DNA from: Pomphorhynchus laevis
Lineage: Eukaryota > Acanthocephala > Palaeacanthocephala > Echinorhynchida > Pomphorhynchidae
Reading direction: 5' to 3'
NCBI GenBank assembly: GCA_012934845.2
Contig: WNNJ02001973.1
Span: forward strand, 44,682 to 108,681
DNA: 64,000 bases
In this document: positions 1 to 11,221 of the stretch, piece after piece
Layout: every line of letters starts with the position of its first letter
Position numbering within the stretch: position 1 is the stretch's first letter
Position numbers and translations under genes: made by a program
The notes under the pieces: model-generated
Seen by the model: the letters and a program-made list of their open reading frames with translations, nothing else
Databases searched by the model: none
Told to the model about the DNA's origin: nothing

Positions 1-1410
1 TATACCACTTTGTAACATATTTCGACAATCTATTATTGATACGACTCTTCCAAAAGATTGGAAACAATCGATTATTCACCCCATCTCAAAAAGAGTGATA
101 GATCTTCAGTAGACAATTACAGACCAGTAAGTATTACTTGCTTATGTTGTAGAATGTTAGAGCGAATTATACATGGTTATATGGTCAAGTTTTATAGTGA
201 GAATAATGTAATAGCTTCTGAGCAACATGGTTTCCGTAAGGGTTATTCGACAGTTACTAATCTACTCGCAGCCCATCTTGATTGGTCAGCTAATAAAGCC
301 GTATCAATTGCTACTGACATCATATTCTTCGATTTATCTAAGGCATTTGACAGAGTAGACCATAGACTCCTCCTAAATAAACTAGAGAAAAGTGGCATTC
401 CATTTTTGCTTGTTAGATGGATTGAATCGTTTTTAAGCAATCGTAGTTATTGTGTGCATGTAGATAATTTTTACTCTTCTTCGCGGCCATGTAATATAGG
501 GGTGCCTCAAGGTTCAGTATTGGGTCCATTGTTATTTAGTGTCTACATCAGCGATATCCCGGAATTTATTGATTCTCGGACGATTTTATATGCAGACGAT
601 TTGAAAATCTGGCGGGCAATTCGTTCACCCAATGATATAGTCAAACTGCAACGGGATATCGATGAAGTCGAAAATTGGGCTCTGCTCAATAGGTTGATTG
701 TAAATATATCAAAATGCAAACATTTACGTGTTCGTGGCGGAAATGCTCAATCTTTAGTTAATTATAGCTTTCAAAGCAGTGATATAGAACGAGTGAACAA
801 ATATAAGGACTTGGGAGTGTGGATAAACAGTGATTTGAGTACCGTCACACATACTGAACATGCTTGTTCAAATGCGTTGGGGATAATCGGTCAACTTCGA
901 CGCACTTTCATTGCACTCAATCAATTTGCCCTACGTCCGCTAATCTTTGCTCATGTGTTGAGCCGTCTTATATATGCTGCGCCGTGTGTGTATCCCCAAA
1001 ATTCAAAAGAACATATTAGTTCAGAGAGGGTACTTCATAGAGCTACCAAGCTAGCACCGCAACTGAAATTTTTGTCGTACCCTGATCGATTAAAAGCACT
1101 TAGACTTGAGACTGTCACGTGGACCCGCCGGTACATCGATATGAGTATGGTCTGGCAAATTCTTAATGATTTGGATCATCCACTTCGAGATTGTCTTCAT
1201 TTGCGCTCATCCAATATCCTCCGAGGTCATGGTTTAACCCTGCGACGTGAACGTATAAGAAAATCACGAGCTGTCCAATTTGATCGGCGAATTATATCTC
1301 TGTGGAATAGGCTTGGAGAGTCAACAGTGTGCAGTAGCAATATCAACGAATTCAAAAAGAAATTACGGATGGAGGATGCCATGGGGAAAGCTGCTTTTCC
1401 GTATTTGTGA
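1..1410 (+). pseudogene. CR1-type LINE reverse transcriptase, 5'-cut by the window edge
   Basis: This encodes the RT core and C-terminal part of a non-LTR retrotransposon ORF2. Visible motifs in order are RPVSIT, QHGFRKGYST, FFDLSKAFDRVDH, GVPQGSVLGPLLFS and the catalytic YADDLKIW at about residues 180-187. A C-terminal domain follows that ends near SRAVQFDRRIISLWNRLGES, a typical CR1/Jockey-superfamily ending. The long frame opens at about 58 from a TTG with a stop at 37-39. The expected upstream RT sequence (LPKDWKQSIIHP) lies in another frame, so there is a frameshift at about 80-92. RT catalytic residues are intact. It is a broken copy whose endonuclease half lies outside the window or is lost. 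Confidence 0.88.
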
Positions 1411-1961
1411 TACTTTTATTATATTTTCTTTTTTTCTGCAGTGAACCAGCCAATTAAGCCATGCTTTTATGTGCTGTTGAAACATTAATAATAATGTGTC
1501 GTCATATGAGCAATAGCAGTGCAAGCGCAAGGTTTATTATTAATCTCCGTATAATTGTTATAGTTTTCGGTTATCAGTGAGTATTTGATCGTAAGGAGAG
1601 AAATCTTGGATGTGATGCGCTTCACATTATTTTCTTGTTCCTCTATTACACCGGAATCTGCGACTATGACATTGCTTGAATAAATGTAGCTAATATGTTT
1701 TTCTGATATATTGACTGTGTCATCACAACACGCTGGACTCACAGGGTTTGCATTCAATTGATTTCAAAAATGCTTAGTCAATATCGCTGATATGCAATAC
1801 TGTGTCCTCAGAATTCATAATATTAATGCTGATCTATTATTATTACTACAGATCATAGCCATAAGGCTGTTTTAACCGCTCACAAAATAACAAATTAATA
1901 CAAAAAAAATCAAAAATATCATTCAGTATATATATCAGAACCATGGGTACTACAGCAACCA
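1411..1961. other. Unassigned AT-rich stretch with the 3' UTR of the CR1 copy
   Basis: The first 80 or so bases after the RT stop are pyrimidine-rich and end in a TAATAATAATG run like other CR1 tails in this window (compare 42412-42422). The rest shows only short frames without family resemblance. I see no supported gene here. Confidence 0.4.
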
Positions 1962-2440
1962 CTACTCGTTTTCATTTCGAATCCAGTTATTTATATTGGA
2001 TTCATTGATTGTATGCACCGCAACGACATTAACTGAAAGACGATTCCAAACATTCACCGCTCGATGGGACAGTCGAAAATGACGAGGGTATTTTCCGTGT
2101 TCATGTACTACCAGTACTTTTGAGTGCCCTCTACGCCCATCCCGTTCATTGATTTCAACTCTATTTGCTGGAAATTGTTCGTCTTCGTTAATTAGTCGAT
2201 ACATAGCTAGAAGATCGAAAAGAAGGAACCTTTCACGCACTGTCGGCATATTCAAACTTTTTATTCGTGCCTCACAGGGGAGATATCGTACCTGAGTACA
2301 TAATTTCGTAAACCGTCGAAGTATGCGCTCTAATTGATCAAGTTCCTAATTGATCAAGTTCTGATCAAGATCTATTGTGACTTCTAAGCTGTTATTGTAC
2401 ACGTCTACATCAAGAGGAATTTGACTGCAACGGGAATTAA
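1962..2440 (-). pseudogene. CR1-type LINE ORF2 C-terminal fragment
   Basis: Read on the minus strand this gives the C-terminal region downstream of a CR1 RT: LDQLERILRRFTKLC, then LLAMYRLIN, RRGHSKVLVV and FRLSHRAVNVWNRLS. The GHS...RAVNVWN signature is the usual end of CR1/Jockey ORF2. A frame break lies near 2260 and no RT core is present. It is the opposite strand to the neighbouring RT copy, so it is an independent insertion. No active function is expected. Confidence 0.8.
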
Positions 2441-3059
2441 AAATTAGTGACATAGAACAAAGAATTCACGCTACAACCTTCATTTAACCACCTTTACTGT
2501 CGGAGAAAGTGTTAACAGAAGTAAATAGATTAAAGAAATTATTGTTACAAATTATTATTAGTGATTCACTTCTCATAATGCAGTAAGGTTTGTTGGAATT
2601 AATATTGTCTTCAGTTTGAATATACTTGGTAGTAACATGTGATGCGGACTACATAGTTGTTGAGGTAGTTTAGAAATGCAAAAACCACAGACGTAATCAT
2701 TCTTAGTAAGAGATGTATCGCATACTACAGTTGATTAAACAATTCAATCAGTAATCATGCACTGGACTTGGAATGATTTTAATGTGTCGTCAGATTAAAT
2801 GTTCTTCCTTCGACCACCCATCGAATAAATTTGGTTCAGCACAGGTCAAATGTATTTATATAATAAAAAGCGCAACGAGCGAAATTGTAATCAATAGACA
2901 GTTTAATCAGTTATTGGATTGTAATCAGTAGACAGTTCGATTAGTTGTTATGTATGTATAATCTTGTGTATATAATCTCTAACTTTTTACGTATTTAACT
3001 TGTAATTGTATTGGGCAAACATTTAACTTGTAATTGTATTGGGCTTTATATTGGGTCAA
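2441..3059 (+). other. Leader-like region with two short tandem duplications upstream of a LINE ORF1
   Basis: The stretch contains two imperfect copies of a TTGTAATCAATAGACAGTT-type unit (about 2885-2945). It also has two exact copies of a 24-bp unit beginning ATTTAACTTGTAATTG (about 2993-3044). Both precede ORF1-like sequence that starts at about 3060, so this may be the 5' UTR of the CR1 copy. The bases 2441-2880 show nothing recognisable. Confidence 0.4.
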
Positions 3060-4169
3060 AATCTGTAATCAAACAGAAGCCTGGTTTTGCTACTCTCGAA
3101 ATTGGTTGTGACTCATATGATTGTGAAATATAGGTAATTGTGAATGTCCCTGAGTCTTCGAGAAGTAAAATTAAAACGATGCCGTTTTTATGTGGTTTCT
3201 ACACGGCTGCAAAATTAAGATTGCTATTCAACGTCAACTCAAACGATCGGCCGACCAGTGTATCTATATCAAAAAATGTGATTGAACCTGTATTGATGTC
3301 TTCAATACAAAACAACCAGACACGTGATTTGTCTGCAGAATTGAATGCGCCGGCTTGGATACAGTTGTAACTACGCTCTCCCGTTGTAGTAATGAATGTG
3401 ATAGTGATGATGACTGTGCTCTCCCGTTGTAGTGATGAATGTGATGGTGATGATGACTGTCAATCTCAAACAATTGAAAACGAAAAGACGCGATATTTAT
3501 TGCTGGATATTGCAATTCAGTGTGTTTCTTTAGGCTGTCAAACTCCAACTAGAGACAACGATCGATGCATACTTATAAATATCAAATCTCAAAGCGTTGA
3601 ATCAAACTATACACCTCTCAGTTATAATCGTCTTAGCTATAATGTGTTATTCAGTGGTATTCCTGAATCAAATGCTGAAAATTCTCAGGTCCGTATGGCT
3701 GGTGACATATCTAATTGACGCGATGTTTTTCTCAGCTCCTGCTGAAGTGCGATGAAGAGTTAACTTCTTGTCTGGAAGTTCGAAGTTATTCCGTCTTGGT
3801 AAAAAGTCAACTGATAAGACTCGATTATTGGAACTTACACTATCTTCTTTACAACATGCAAGTATTTTATTAATGCGAGGTTACCGTATGAAAGGCCGTT
3901 TGTATCGTATACTCCACGATTTATCACCAGAAGAGATGTTGAAGTTAAGAGAAGCAAACAGTGAATTACTAACTCGTCTATCTAAAGGTGAAACTAATCT
4001 TTGTATACGAAATTTTCGGATTGGCAGGTGGCGCACAGTTGTTCGTTTGAACTTGGTAACTTCCTTGATTGTCAACAATTCACCCAGCGCTCAAGTACAA
4101 ACTATTACAGTGGAGAAAGTAGTACGGATACCAATTTACCGCAGTCATCGTGCAATAAAGTTGGTATAG
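3060..4169 (+). pseudogene. CR1-type LINE ORF1 (nucleic-acid-binding protein), broken
   Basis: The N-terminal part has a Cys motif (EIGCDSYDCEI, a stop, then PFLCGF), a degenerate PHD-like finger shared with other LINE ORF1s in this window. The C-terminal part has the RRM-like ORF1 core: RLGKKSTDKTRLLELTLSS, LSPEEMLKLREANSELL and KGETNLCIRNF. ORF1 proteins of this class coat the element RNA. The reading frame is broken several times (stop near 3133, stop near 3371, frameshift near 3717-3768). A 43-bp tandem duplication at about 3375-3460 adds another shift. An endonuclease fragment follows directly. Confidence 0.72.
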
Positions 4170-4592
4170 ATATATCACTGGGGCGTTTAATCTCATTAAG
4201 TTGCGTATATTGTAATACTTCGAAATACTCTCCATGCAATGCAACACGTTATTTGTCAGTCGGTTGTTCTAATCTTCGCAGTTTGATTGCATAAATAGTA
4301 GAGGCATCATTTACTGTCATACACATACGATGTATTATGTGTGACTGAATCGTGGCTCCATCAATATATTGTTGATGTTGATGTTGTTTTTCCGTGGTAT
4401 CGCATACTTCGAAGCGATAGAAAGTCAGGTAGACGTGGTGGAGGGGTTGACTTTTGACGTTTCTAATGTATGTGACCCTAATGGTTTCATTTAAAGTCTC
4501 AACTTTTATATCAAATATGAATAAATACGTATTAATTTTTTTGTTGTATATCGTTCTCCATCAATGGACACATATTGTGATCTCCTAATCCG
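4170..4592 (+). pseudogene. CR1-type LINE apurinic-like endonuclease, N-terminal fragment
   Basis: Readable pieces are SNLRSLIA (ORF2 start, like the usual TNARSL), C.TESWLHQ (the conserved E of the APE fold), RILRSD, RRGGGV and YRSPSMDTYCDLL. They run across several frame breaks. Relative to the second endonuclease copy at 4890-5420, a block after the GGGV motif is missing. The fragment stops abruptly in RT-coding sequence at 4593. Confidence 0.65.
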
Positions 4593-4885
4593 TACAGTGC
4601 TTCCGGTCCTGATGATATATCTCCATTTCTACTCAAGACCTTATCAAACTATTTGGCCCCTTTTCTTGTCGATATCTGTTAGAATAATCTTATCACTGAA
4701 AAAAATCCATTGCGACTTCTTGTGGTTATTATAGATTAATAAGCCTGACGAGTTCGATGTGCAAAGTTCTTGAAAGATTAGTCGCTCGTAGAATGTGAGT
4801 CACTTAAACACTCATTGAGTCATAGCGTCTTCTCAGCACGGATTCAGTCACGGTAGATCATGTATCTCTAATTTACTAACTGCTC
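4593..4885 (+). pseudogene. CR1-type LINE RT N-terminal fragment
   Basis: This is RT sequence ahead of the catalytic core: SASGPDDISPFLLKTLSN, LTSSMCKVLERLVARRM and QHGFSHGRSCISNLLTAHE. The frame is broken at least three times. The piece joins endonuclease sequence on both sides, so the order is scrambled (EN, RT, EN). That indicates at least two CR1 copies overlaid here. Confidence 0.65.
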
Positions 4886-4889
4886 ACGA

Positions 4890-5420
4890 AAATGTCTTGT
4901 AAACGTGGTGAAGGGGTTGCCGCCTATGTTGGAGATAATATTTTGATTTCTGACATTTTTAATGTATATGATCCTAATGGTTCCTTTGAATGTCTTAACT
5001 TTCATATCAAATATGAATAAATAGGTATCAATTTTTGTATTGCATATCGTTCCCCATCAATGACCACATATTGTGATCTCATAAAATCCAATTTAAAAGC
5101 AGTATGTATCTATTCACATTTTATCCTCTTAGGAGATTTTAATCTCCCACGTTCTAATTGGGCAGATTCTCTATTTCATGATGGAAGTGATGTAGAAACA
5201 AAACTTTTGAATTCCTTTCTGATGAGGTTCTACTAATCCAACACGTTCAACAGCCGACTTGTATATCATCGAGAGTAGGTTCCGTGCTTGATTTGATGTT
5301 TACCAGACGTACTGATAATATAGTCAGTGTCGATTATCTTTCTTCTGTTGATGGACGTGATCATTGCGTACTTTCCTTGCGGGCAGCACCAAACTTCAAT
5401 TTTTAACATCAGCAAATGAA
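4890..5420 (+). pseudogene. CR1-type LINE endonuclease domain, second copy
   Basis: Motifs are RGEGVAAYVGDNILIS, YRSPSMTTYCDLIKSNL, the catalytic-region HFILLGDFNLPRSNWADS, then GSVLDLMFTRRTDNIVSVDY and DGRDHCVLSL (the terminal D-H pair). These are the landmarks of the APE-type endonuclease of CR1 elements. Frame changes occur near 5230 and 5400. The copy overlaps in content with 4420-4592 and is therefore a separate insertion. Confidence 0.75.
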
Positions 5421-5445
5421 AATGTTTAGGCGTAATTGATCAAGG

Positions 5446-5802
5446 GTGAATATAAAACATGTTTTAACTTTCTGTCAGCGTTACTTGCTCTCGTTTCTGA
5501 CAACAGATAGAATACCAGTGGGAACTATTTACGATTACTTTTTGAAATTGTCTGGTATAATTTCTCCAATGTGTGCGATCTTTCAAGTAATTCAACTTCC
5601 AACATTTATTGATCGAAACTTCAAGCACACATTTAATATTCGAAATCGCTTATTGAAGTTATTCCACTCAAATTACCAACTAATTGCAAGCTATAGATAT
5701 GTCAGAAATCTTTGTTCTAGATTAAAAGCTTCAAAATGCGATAGATTTCAATCTGCAATCGTCCGTGAGGTGAACCGCAATCCCAAATTATACATGTTAT
5801 AA
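5446..5802 (+). pseudogene. CR1-type LINE ORF2 linker between endonuclease and RT
   Basis: A 118-residue open frame carries the segment normally between EN and RT of CR1: PMCAIFQVIQLPTFIDRNF, then RNRLLKLFHSNYQ and RYVRNLCSRLKASKCDRFQ. It directly follows the second endonuclease fragment and probably belongs to the same copy. It ends at 5802, where LINE A sequence begins. Confidence 0.6.
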
Positions 5803-5805
5803 TTT

Positions 5806-6727
5806 GTATATGCTGATGACAACTCATTTATGCTCATGCACCTGCTTATCGTATTCATGATTTTAGTGTTTCTGTTTCCAGCTGTCTTGTCTCAATTTCC
5901 AATCATCTTTCTTCCCTTCGCCTTTCTATGAATCCTGATATATCTAAAATTATGTGGATCAAAGCTTCGACATAGAACCTCCTTCCGTATCATTAAATTC
6001 TACAATTCTTCCTATCGTTGATAATCTCGTTTTCCTAGGCTTTCATTTCGACAACCGAATTTCACTTAAACTATTCGTTAGTGATAAAGTACGCTCATCT
6101 ACCTTGATACTCCGCAATCTCCGTCAGGTTCGTAGATTGATCGATTTCCCTTCTTGTATGACTCTCATATCTTCTCTTCTTTTCTCAAGACTTGATTACT
6201 GTCTTAGTCTATTTTCCAACTCACCTAAATCCACTCTTCTTCCTTTACAACGCATCATCAACGCTGCCGTCCGAATTCTCCTCCGTCTTCGTCGTTTTGA
6301 TCATACATCTCACCATCGTGCTTATCTCGATTTGCCTATCATTTATTGTCGTGTTTAAATTCGTCTTCTTCTCATTGCTTTCCGCCTTGGAACTTTTCAT
6401 ACCCCTTCATATCTTAGCCTTCCTTTTCTCGACAATTCTCATCCTGATTACTGATCTTTGCGTTTCCGTAATTCCCTTCTTTTACATGTCCAAAACTACT
6501 CTACCTCTTTTGGCTTACGCTGCTTTATTGTGGCTGCTTTTCTTTCTCGTGAAATCATCTGCACATTCATATATGCCACTCAACCTTACTGCCGTGCTTC
6601 AAACTCCAAATCCGATTGCATTTAAACAATTAAGAAATTTAGCTATATGACTTTTGCTGTATTTTTTTAGTTAGTGGACTTGTAAGCGTGCAGTTGGCAC
6701 GCATTTGTCACTTTTAATAAATTATTA
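5806..6727 (+). mobile_element. LINE A (CR1/L2-like), 5'-truncated 3' end
   Basis: The fragment starts just after the RT catalytic motif (YADD region at 5810). It continues through the C-terminal region shared with the two long LINE A copies: [60 protein letters not shown]. Several frameshifts break it after about 6195. It ends with the LINE A 3' UTR, including the conserved hairpin at 6686-6702 and an AATAAATTATTATTGTTG tail. The 5' truncation is typical of incomplete target-primed reverse transcription. Confidence 0.85.
6686..6702 (+). promoter_or_regulatory. LINE A 3'-tail hairpin
   Basis: The stem GCGTGC / GCACGC is perfect, with loop AGTTG, and is followed by CATTTGTCAC. See the finding on the shared 3' hairpin. 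Confidence 0.65.
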
Positions 6728-7260
6728 TTGTTGTTCTCTTCCCTAAAATCGATTACTGTCTCAGCCTTTTCGCCAATTCTCCAAAATCCATCATCCTACT
6801 ACAATGCATCATCAACTCCGCCGTTCGAGTGCTCCAATGTCTCCGTCGCTTCGACCACACATCAACATATCTTCCCCAACTCTCCTGGTTTACCATCCAC
6901 ATCCGCACACAACACCGCCTTCTTTTCGTAACTTTCCGTCTCATCGCTGTCGGCTCTCCATCGTTCATCCACCTCCCTTTCTTAGACGACATTCACCTCA
7001 CCTCTATAGATGCGTTCCCGTAATTCCCTCCTACTCTACGTTCCCAATTACTCTAACAACTACGCTCTCTGATCGTTTTTCGTCGCCGCTGACTCACCTG
7101 GAATCAGCTCCCTCTCGACGTTCGACTTGCTCCCTCCTTTATCACATTCAAATGCCGCCTCCGTTCCCACCGTGACACATGATATATATTTTTTCGTGGT
7201 CACGTAAGCGTGCGCCGGCACGCAGTTACCACGTAAAAATAAATCCTTTTTATAAGAAAC
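6728..7260 (+). mobile_element. LINE B (CR1/L2-like), 5'-truncated 3' end
   Basis: The fragment carries the last part of LINE B ORF2 in shifting frames: [18 protein letters not shown]-like sequence, RRFDHTSTY, and a tail homologous to the LINE B copies at 54.2 and 60.2 kb. It finishes with the hairpin at 7208-7223 and CACGTAAAAATAAATCC. It abuts the tail of the LINE A fragment directly, so one element inserted at or beside the 3' end of the other. Confidence 0.82.
7208..7223 (+). promoter_or_regulatory. LINE B 3'-tail hairpin
   Basis: The stem GCGTGC / GCACGC is perfect, with loop GCCG, and is followed by CAGTTACCACGT. Confidence 0.65.
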
Positions 7261-7261
7261 A

Positions 7262-9196
7262 ATTTAATTGATAAAAATCTAAACGATTAACAGCTCACCA
7301 CTGACATAAAAGAATTGTCAAATATGGGTGTCGTGGTCTCGGGCAGTTGCATTGAATGAAGGACCAAATGTCGACTGTCATTGCAGTGGAGTAGTCTATT
7401 TATAGGAATGTAGAACGTTACTTTGCTTACAGGGAAATATAAGATCTAATGAGGGATGTAAATCCCTAAGATCTTGAAATAGTCGAAATTATCTCGCTTC
7501 ATTATTCTGGTTCCGGTACTCAACTTTTTGATCAAAGCTGGAACTTACACTATTCGGGAGTTGCTGCAAGAAAGCCTCGATAGGCGAGTGTAAGGATACT
7601 CACAAACACCGTTTGTCGTTAGCTGCAGAGAAGTTTTGCCCAGTAAATGAAGGGTTGGCATCCTTGAGATTTGTAGTCAAATGAGAAAAATGGTTAACTG
7701 TTGTCTGTGCTAATGCACCTAACACTAGCTCGGATAGGTCAAATCTGTGAATAATCTTCACGATTTACTTAATAGTAAACCTGTGGTTGATTCTATCATT
7801 TTATTGAGCGACTTAATAATTAAGGCAGACATGACTGTGTTACCCGGATGGATGTAGTTCGGAGGAACGGAACCCCAGATCTGAACGCGAATGATGTTGA
7901 ATTGTTGCATTTTTATTCTCGTAACAATTTGTCAATAGCCAACACCATGTTCAAGCATAAAGAAATCCACCGATGTACATGGCATCATGATACTAAGTCA
8001 ATGATCAATGATTGATTTCGTAATCTTATCATCTGGTTTTAAGTTAATATGTCGTGAACACACGTGAAGAGATGAGATGAACTGTCAGCCAACAACTACT
8101 TCGTAGTTAGTAATATTCGCTGGCAAAGTAAGCTACCAGACACATGGGAAACCTAAACGTAGCGTTGAGGTTCGTTAGGAACTTCTGAAAAATACAACTG
8201 TAACAGTCTTTATTAACTATATCCAAGCGTACGTTGCTGAATTGCGAGAAGTTGGTGGTAATCGAACAAAAATAGTATGTCTTAAAATTCGCTTGGCAAA
8301 AACGACTTCAAAGATATGTGGTTTGAAGACTGTAGGCTCCTGTAGTGGAGACAATCTTCGAACTGTTTGGGGGGACACCAGTGTAAAAGCTGCCGTTCAA
8401 GATAAGAAAGTGGCTTATAATGCAATCTTGTCTGATAGGTGACCTGAGGCTGTAGACAGCCTAGATATCTGCAGCTCTAATAGCTGCTGAATCAAGGAAT
8501 CAACTTGGGTGAAATTTGATAAGCGTTTCGAACTTTATTATCGGTCAACTTCTCAGATGTTCCAGAGAACGATCAAAGGCCGTCGTGTTGGAAAGAAATC
8601 TGCCCATACTGTTCTAGACAATCATGGGGATCTGCTTAATAATATTGAAAACATACTTAGTTGTTGGAAAGTGCATTTTACAAGGTATCCTTATTACGGC
8701 TGACATGTCTTTTCTTGTGGAAAAAGAATCTTCGAACTTAATGTAAGATAATATTACCCTGACAGATGTCATTACTGTTGTTCACAAACTTCGTCATGGT
8801 AAATCTGTAAAGGTTGATGAAATTCGACCTGAGATTTTGAAGGCAATTGACGTTGAAGGTATGTAGTTGATAGCATGATTCTTCCACGTAGCACTGAAGT
8901 TATGAGAAGCTTCTGGTGATCGCCATTTGTTTCAGGCGAAACTTTCAATCTATCACTCAGTCTTCTTATCAATTCTCACTTATGGGGATGAACTTTGGAT
9001 CACGACCGAAATGACTAGATTTCGAGTGCAAGCGTCCAATATTACGTTCCTTCGTGGTGTGGCCTGTTTCAGCTTTGGAGATGAAGTTCAAAGCTCGGTC
9101 AATCACGAGCATCTTGGAGTAAAGTCGCTGGTCCTCCACGTTGAAGGAAGTCAGCTGTGGTAGCTAGTCCACGTTGTGAGGATGGCTAGGAGGCGT
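7262..9196 (+). mobile_element. RTE/Rex3-like LINE, first copy, 5' part
   Basis: The copy is heavily decayed but aligns along its length with the copy at 58.2-63.4 kb. Recognisable ORF2 pieces are the leader before the endonuclease (GTWNVTSLAGK-like at about 7400-7430), the DH-region before 8050, QMFQRTIKGRRVGKKSAHT, a connector DEIRPEILKAIDVEG, and the C-terminal AKLSIYHSVFLSILTYGDEL. The end of this part (EMTRFRVQASNITFLRG, VKSLVLHVEGSQLW) is the hallmark of the Rex3/RTE group. Most of the RT core, from the connector near 8870 to 8930, has been deleted. A LINE B copy interrupts it at 9197. Confidence 0.82.
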
Positions 9197-10295
9197 TAAA
9201 AAAAAACGATTTATTTTTACGTGGCAAATGCGTGCCGGCGACCGCTTACATGAACACAACAACAAAAATCTAAAAAAATCTAAAAAAATCTAAATCATGT
9301 TTTGAGGAGGTGGGTACGGAGGCGACATTTGAATGCAATAAAGGAGGGAGCGCGGCGGACGTCAAGTGGGTGCTGATTCCAAACGAGTGGGGCGGTGACA
9401 AGAAAGGATCGGAGACCGTAGTTGTTAGAGTAACAGGGAATGTAGAGTAAGAGGGAATTACGGGAACGCAGTGATAGAGAGGTGGGGCGAGTGTCGTCTA
9501 AGAAAGGAAGGTGGATGAACGATGGGTAGCCGACAGCGATGAGATGAAAAGTTACGAGAAGATGGCTGAGTTGTATGCGGATGTGGATGGTAGGCCAGGA
9601 GAGTTAAGCAAGATATGTTTATGTGTGGTCAAAGCGACGAAGACGTATGAGCACTCGAACGGCGGTGTTAATGATGCGTTGTAGGGGTAGGATAATGGAT
9701 TTTGGAAAATTGGCGAAAATGCTGAGGCAGTAATCGATTTTAGGGAAAAGAAGTGACGAAAGAAGAGACATACAGGAGGCGGACGTACAGTAATACGTCC
9801 GCGTATAGACACACATGAGCCGGACATACGAACATAAAGAGACATACAGTAATCGATTTTACAGGGGCGGATACGGCGGAAGTCACGGAGAATTAAGCTG
9901 GACGAGCAGACCTTGTCGCGGACGAAGGGTTTAAGGGAAAGGTGATCATAGAAATTGAATTCTAAGAAAGTGAGATTGTGGACTACGGGGATGATTGATA
10001 ATGCAAAAGATACAGGGGGAGGAGATGTGTTAGGTTGACGGGGGAGGATCCACATTATTTTAGACTTGTTTGGGTTTAGAACGAGACGAAGACGGGAGAG
10101 ATGTTTGTAGATAGAAGAAAGGGAATCCTAAGTGAGATTGTGCACTACAGGGATGATTGATGATGCGAAAGATACAGGTGGAGGAGATATGTTAGGTTGA
10201 CGGGGGAGGATCCACATTATTTTAGACTCGTCTGGGTTTAGAACGAGACGAAGATGGGAGCGACGTTTGTAGATAGAATAAAGACAGTTCGAGGC
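9197..10295 (-). mobile_element. LINE B, nested in the RTE copy, with internal duplication
   Basis: In minus orientation this is a 5'-truncated LINE B whose 3' hairpin region lies at 9230-9245 (3' arm broken). Coding traces are MWILPRQPNTSPPPVSFA, LTFLEFNFYDHLSLKPF and FPKIDYCLSIFANFPKS. A segment of about 150 bp is present twice in tandem (about 9968-10120 and 10131-10283). A foreign or rearranged piece sits at 9770-9850. The host RTE reading resumes at about 10296. Confidence 0.8.
9230..9245 (-). promoter_or_regulatory. Decayed LINE B 3'-tail hairpin
   Basis: One arm (GCGTGC on plus) is kept but the other reads GACCGC, so the stem is broken. This is consistent with an old copy. Confidence 0.45.
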
Positions 10296-10545
10296 AGGAA
10301 GTCCAGATTGAACTTTCTGGACAGAGACCCCGATGCAGACCTAGGCATACATAGTGATATCAAGCTTTTCATATTGCTAATGAACGCTTAAGACTCTCTA
10401 AAATTGAAGTTTGGTCGGTTCCTCAGGACCATGATATTTGGTCACGTCTCGTTCGTTCACTGACTCCACAATCCGACCACCGGATCAGTGGAAGCAACGA
10501 AAAAATTTTTAAATTTGTTTATTTAAGTAAATGTTATGTTGAAGT
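10296..10545 (+). mobile_element. RTE/Rex3-like LINE, first copy, 3' end
   Basis: The sequence resumes the RTE tail interrupted at 9196: CCAGATTGAACTTTCTGGAC and the following 200 bases align with 63160-63400 of the second copy. That includes the end motif TTTATTTAAGTAAATGTTATG. It shows that the LINE B at 9197-10295 is an insertion. Confidence 0.75.
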
Positions 10546-11107
10546 AAACAATTTATATCTTTTTATGTCAATTTTTATCTTTTACATTTCTGGCCAAACG
10601 ATTTCAGGAATACGCTTAGTTGCATTCTAACTAGATTCTCTCTCATATTCTAGTTTTAGGAAAATTAATCACTGTCCTATATGGTTAGGCTATGATGTTA
10701 ATAAAGCGATTGTCAATAAAGCTCCAGTCTTATAAAGTCAGAACTTCAAGTTTTGATTATTATAAGCGTCAGCAATAAGGCAACATGGTGCAAAATACGT
10801 AGAAAGGCTAGTTTCGAATAGGTTATCTCTGATAACTATAGCTCCAATCCACGAGAATTATTTAATTGCATTTCTAAACGGCAAAATATTTTTCATTATT
10901 TTAATCTAATTGGGACATGAAGATACCATATTATGACCAGATAGAATGAGAGATAGTTTTTATCGAACTTTCCAAAGAGCGCACAGCACAGGCTCAGACG
11001 GGCATCACAATATTAAAAAAGGGAATATAGAGAAGGTAAGAACAAAAAAGAAAAAATATACAGTTAAAGAAAAATCGAGAGCGAGTCCATATTGTCCTTC
11101 ATCATGT
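10546..11107. other. Unassigned AT-rich spacer
   Basis: This is AT-rich sequence between the RTE tail and the minus-strand gypsy LTR. Short frames only, none recognisable. Confidence 0.4.
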
Positions 11108-11183
11108 TGTCGTATCGCAGATAATTAGCTAAACCAAAGAGATCATATTCAACACATATATACCAATAATAAAGTTAGTAACA
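11108..11183 (-). repeat. 3' LTR of minus gypsy copy
   Basis: Read on the minus strand it starts TGTTACTAAC and ends GATACGACA. It is the partner of 15191-15266. It contains TGTTGAATATG at 11144-11154, the counterpart of the proposed self-primer of the plus copy. Confidence 0.82.
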
Positions 11184-11221
11184 CATCAATTTTAAATACG
11201 TCATTTTCCCCAGTCAATTTG

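Noticed and set aside
6753-7175. Basic 79-123 codon frames on both strands (for example MSSKKGRWMNDG)
   Set aside because: They are out-of-frame or antisense readings of LINE B C-terminal coding. The same antisense frame recurs at 60420.
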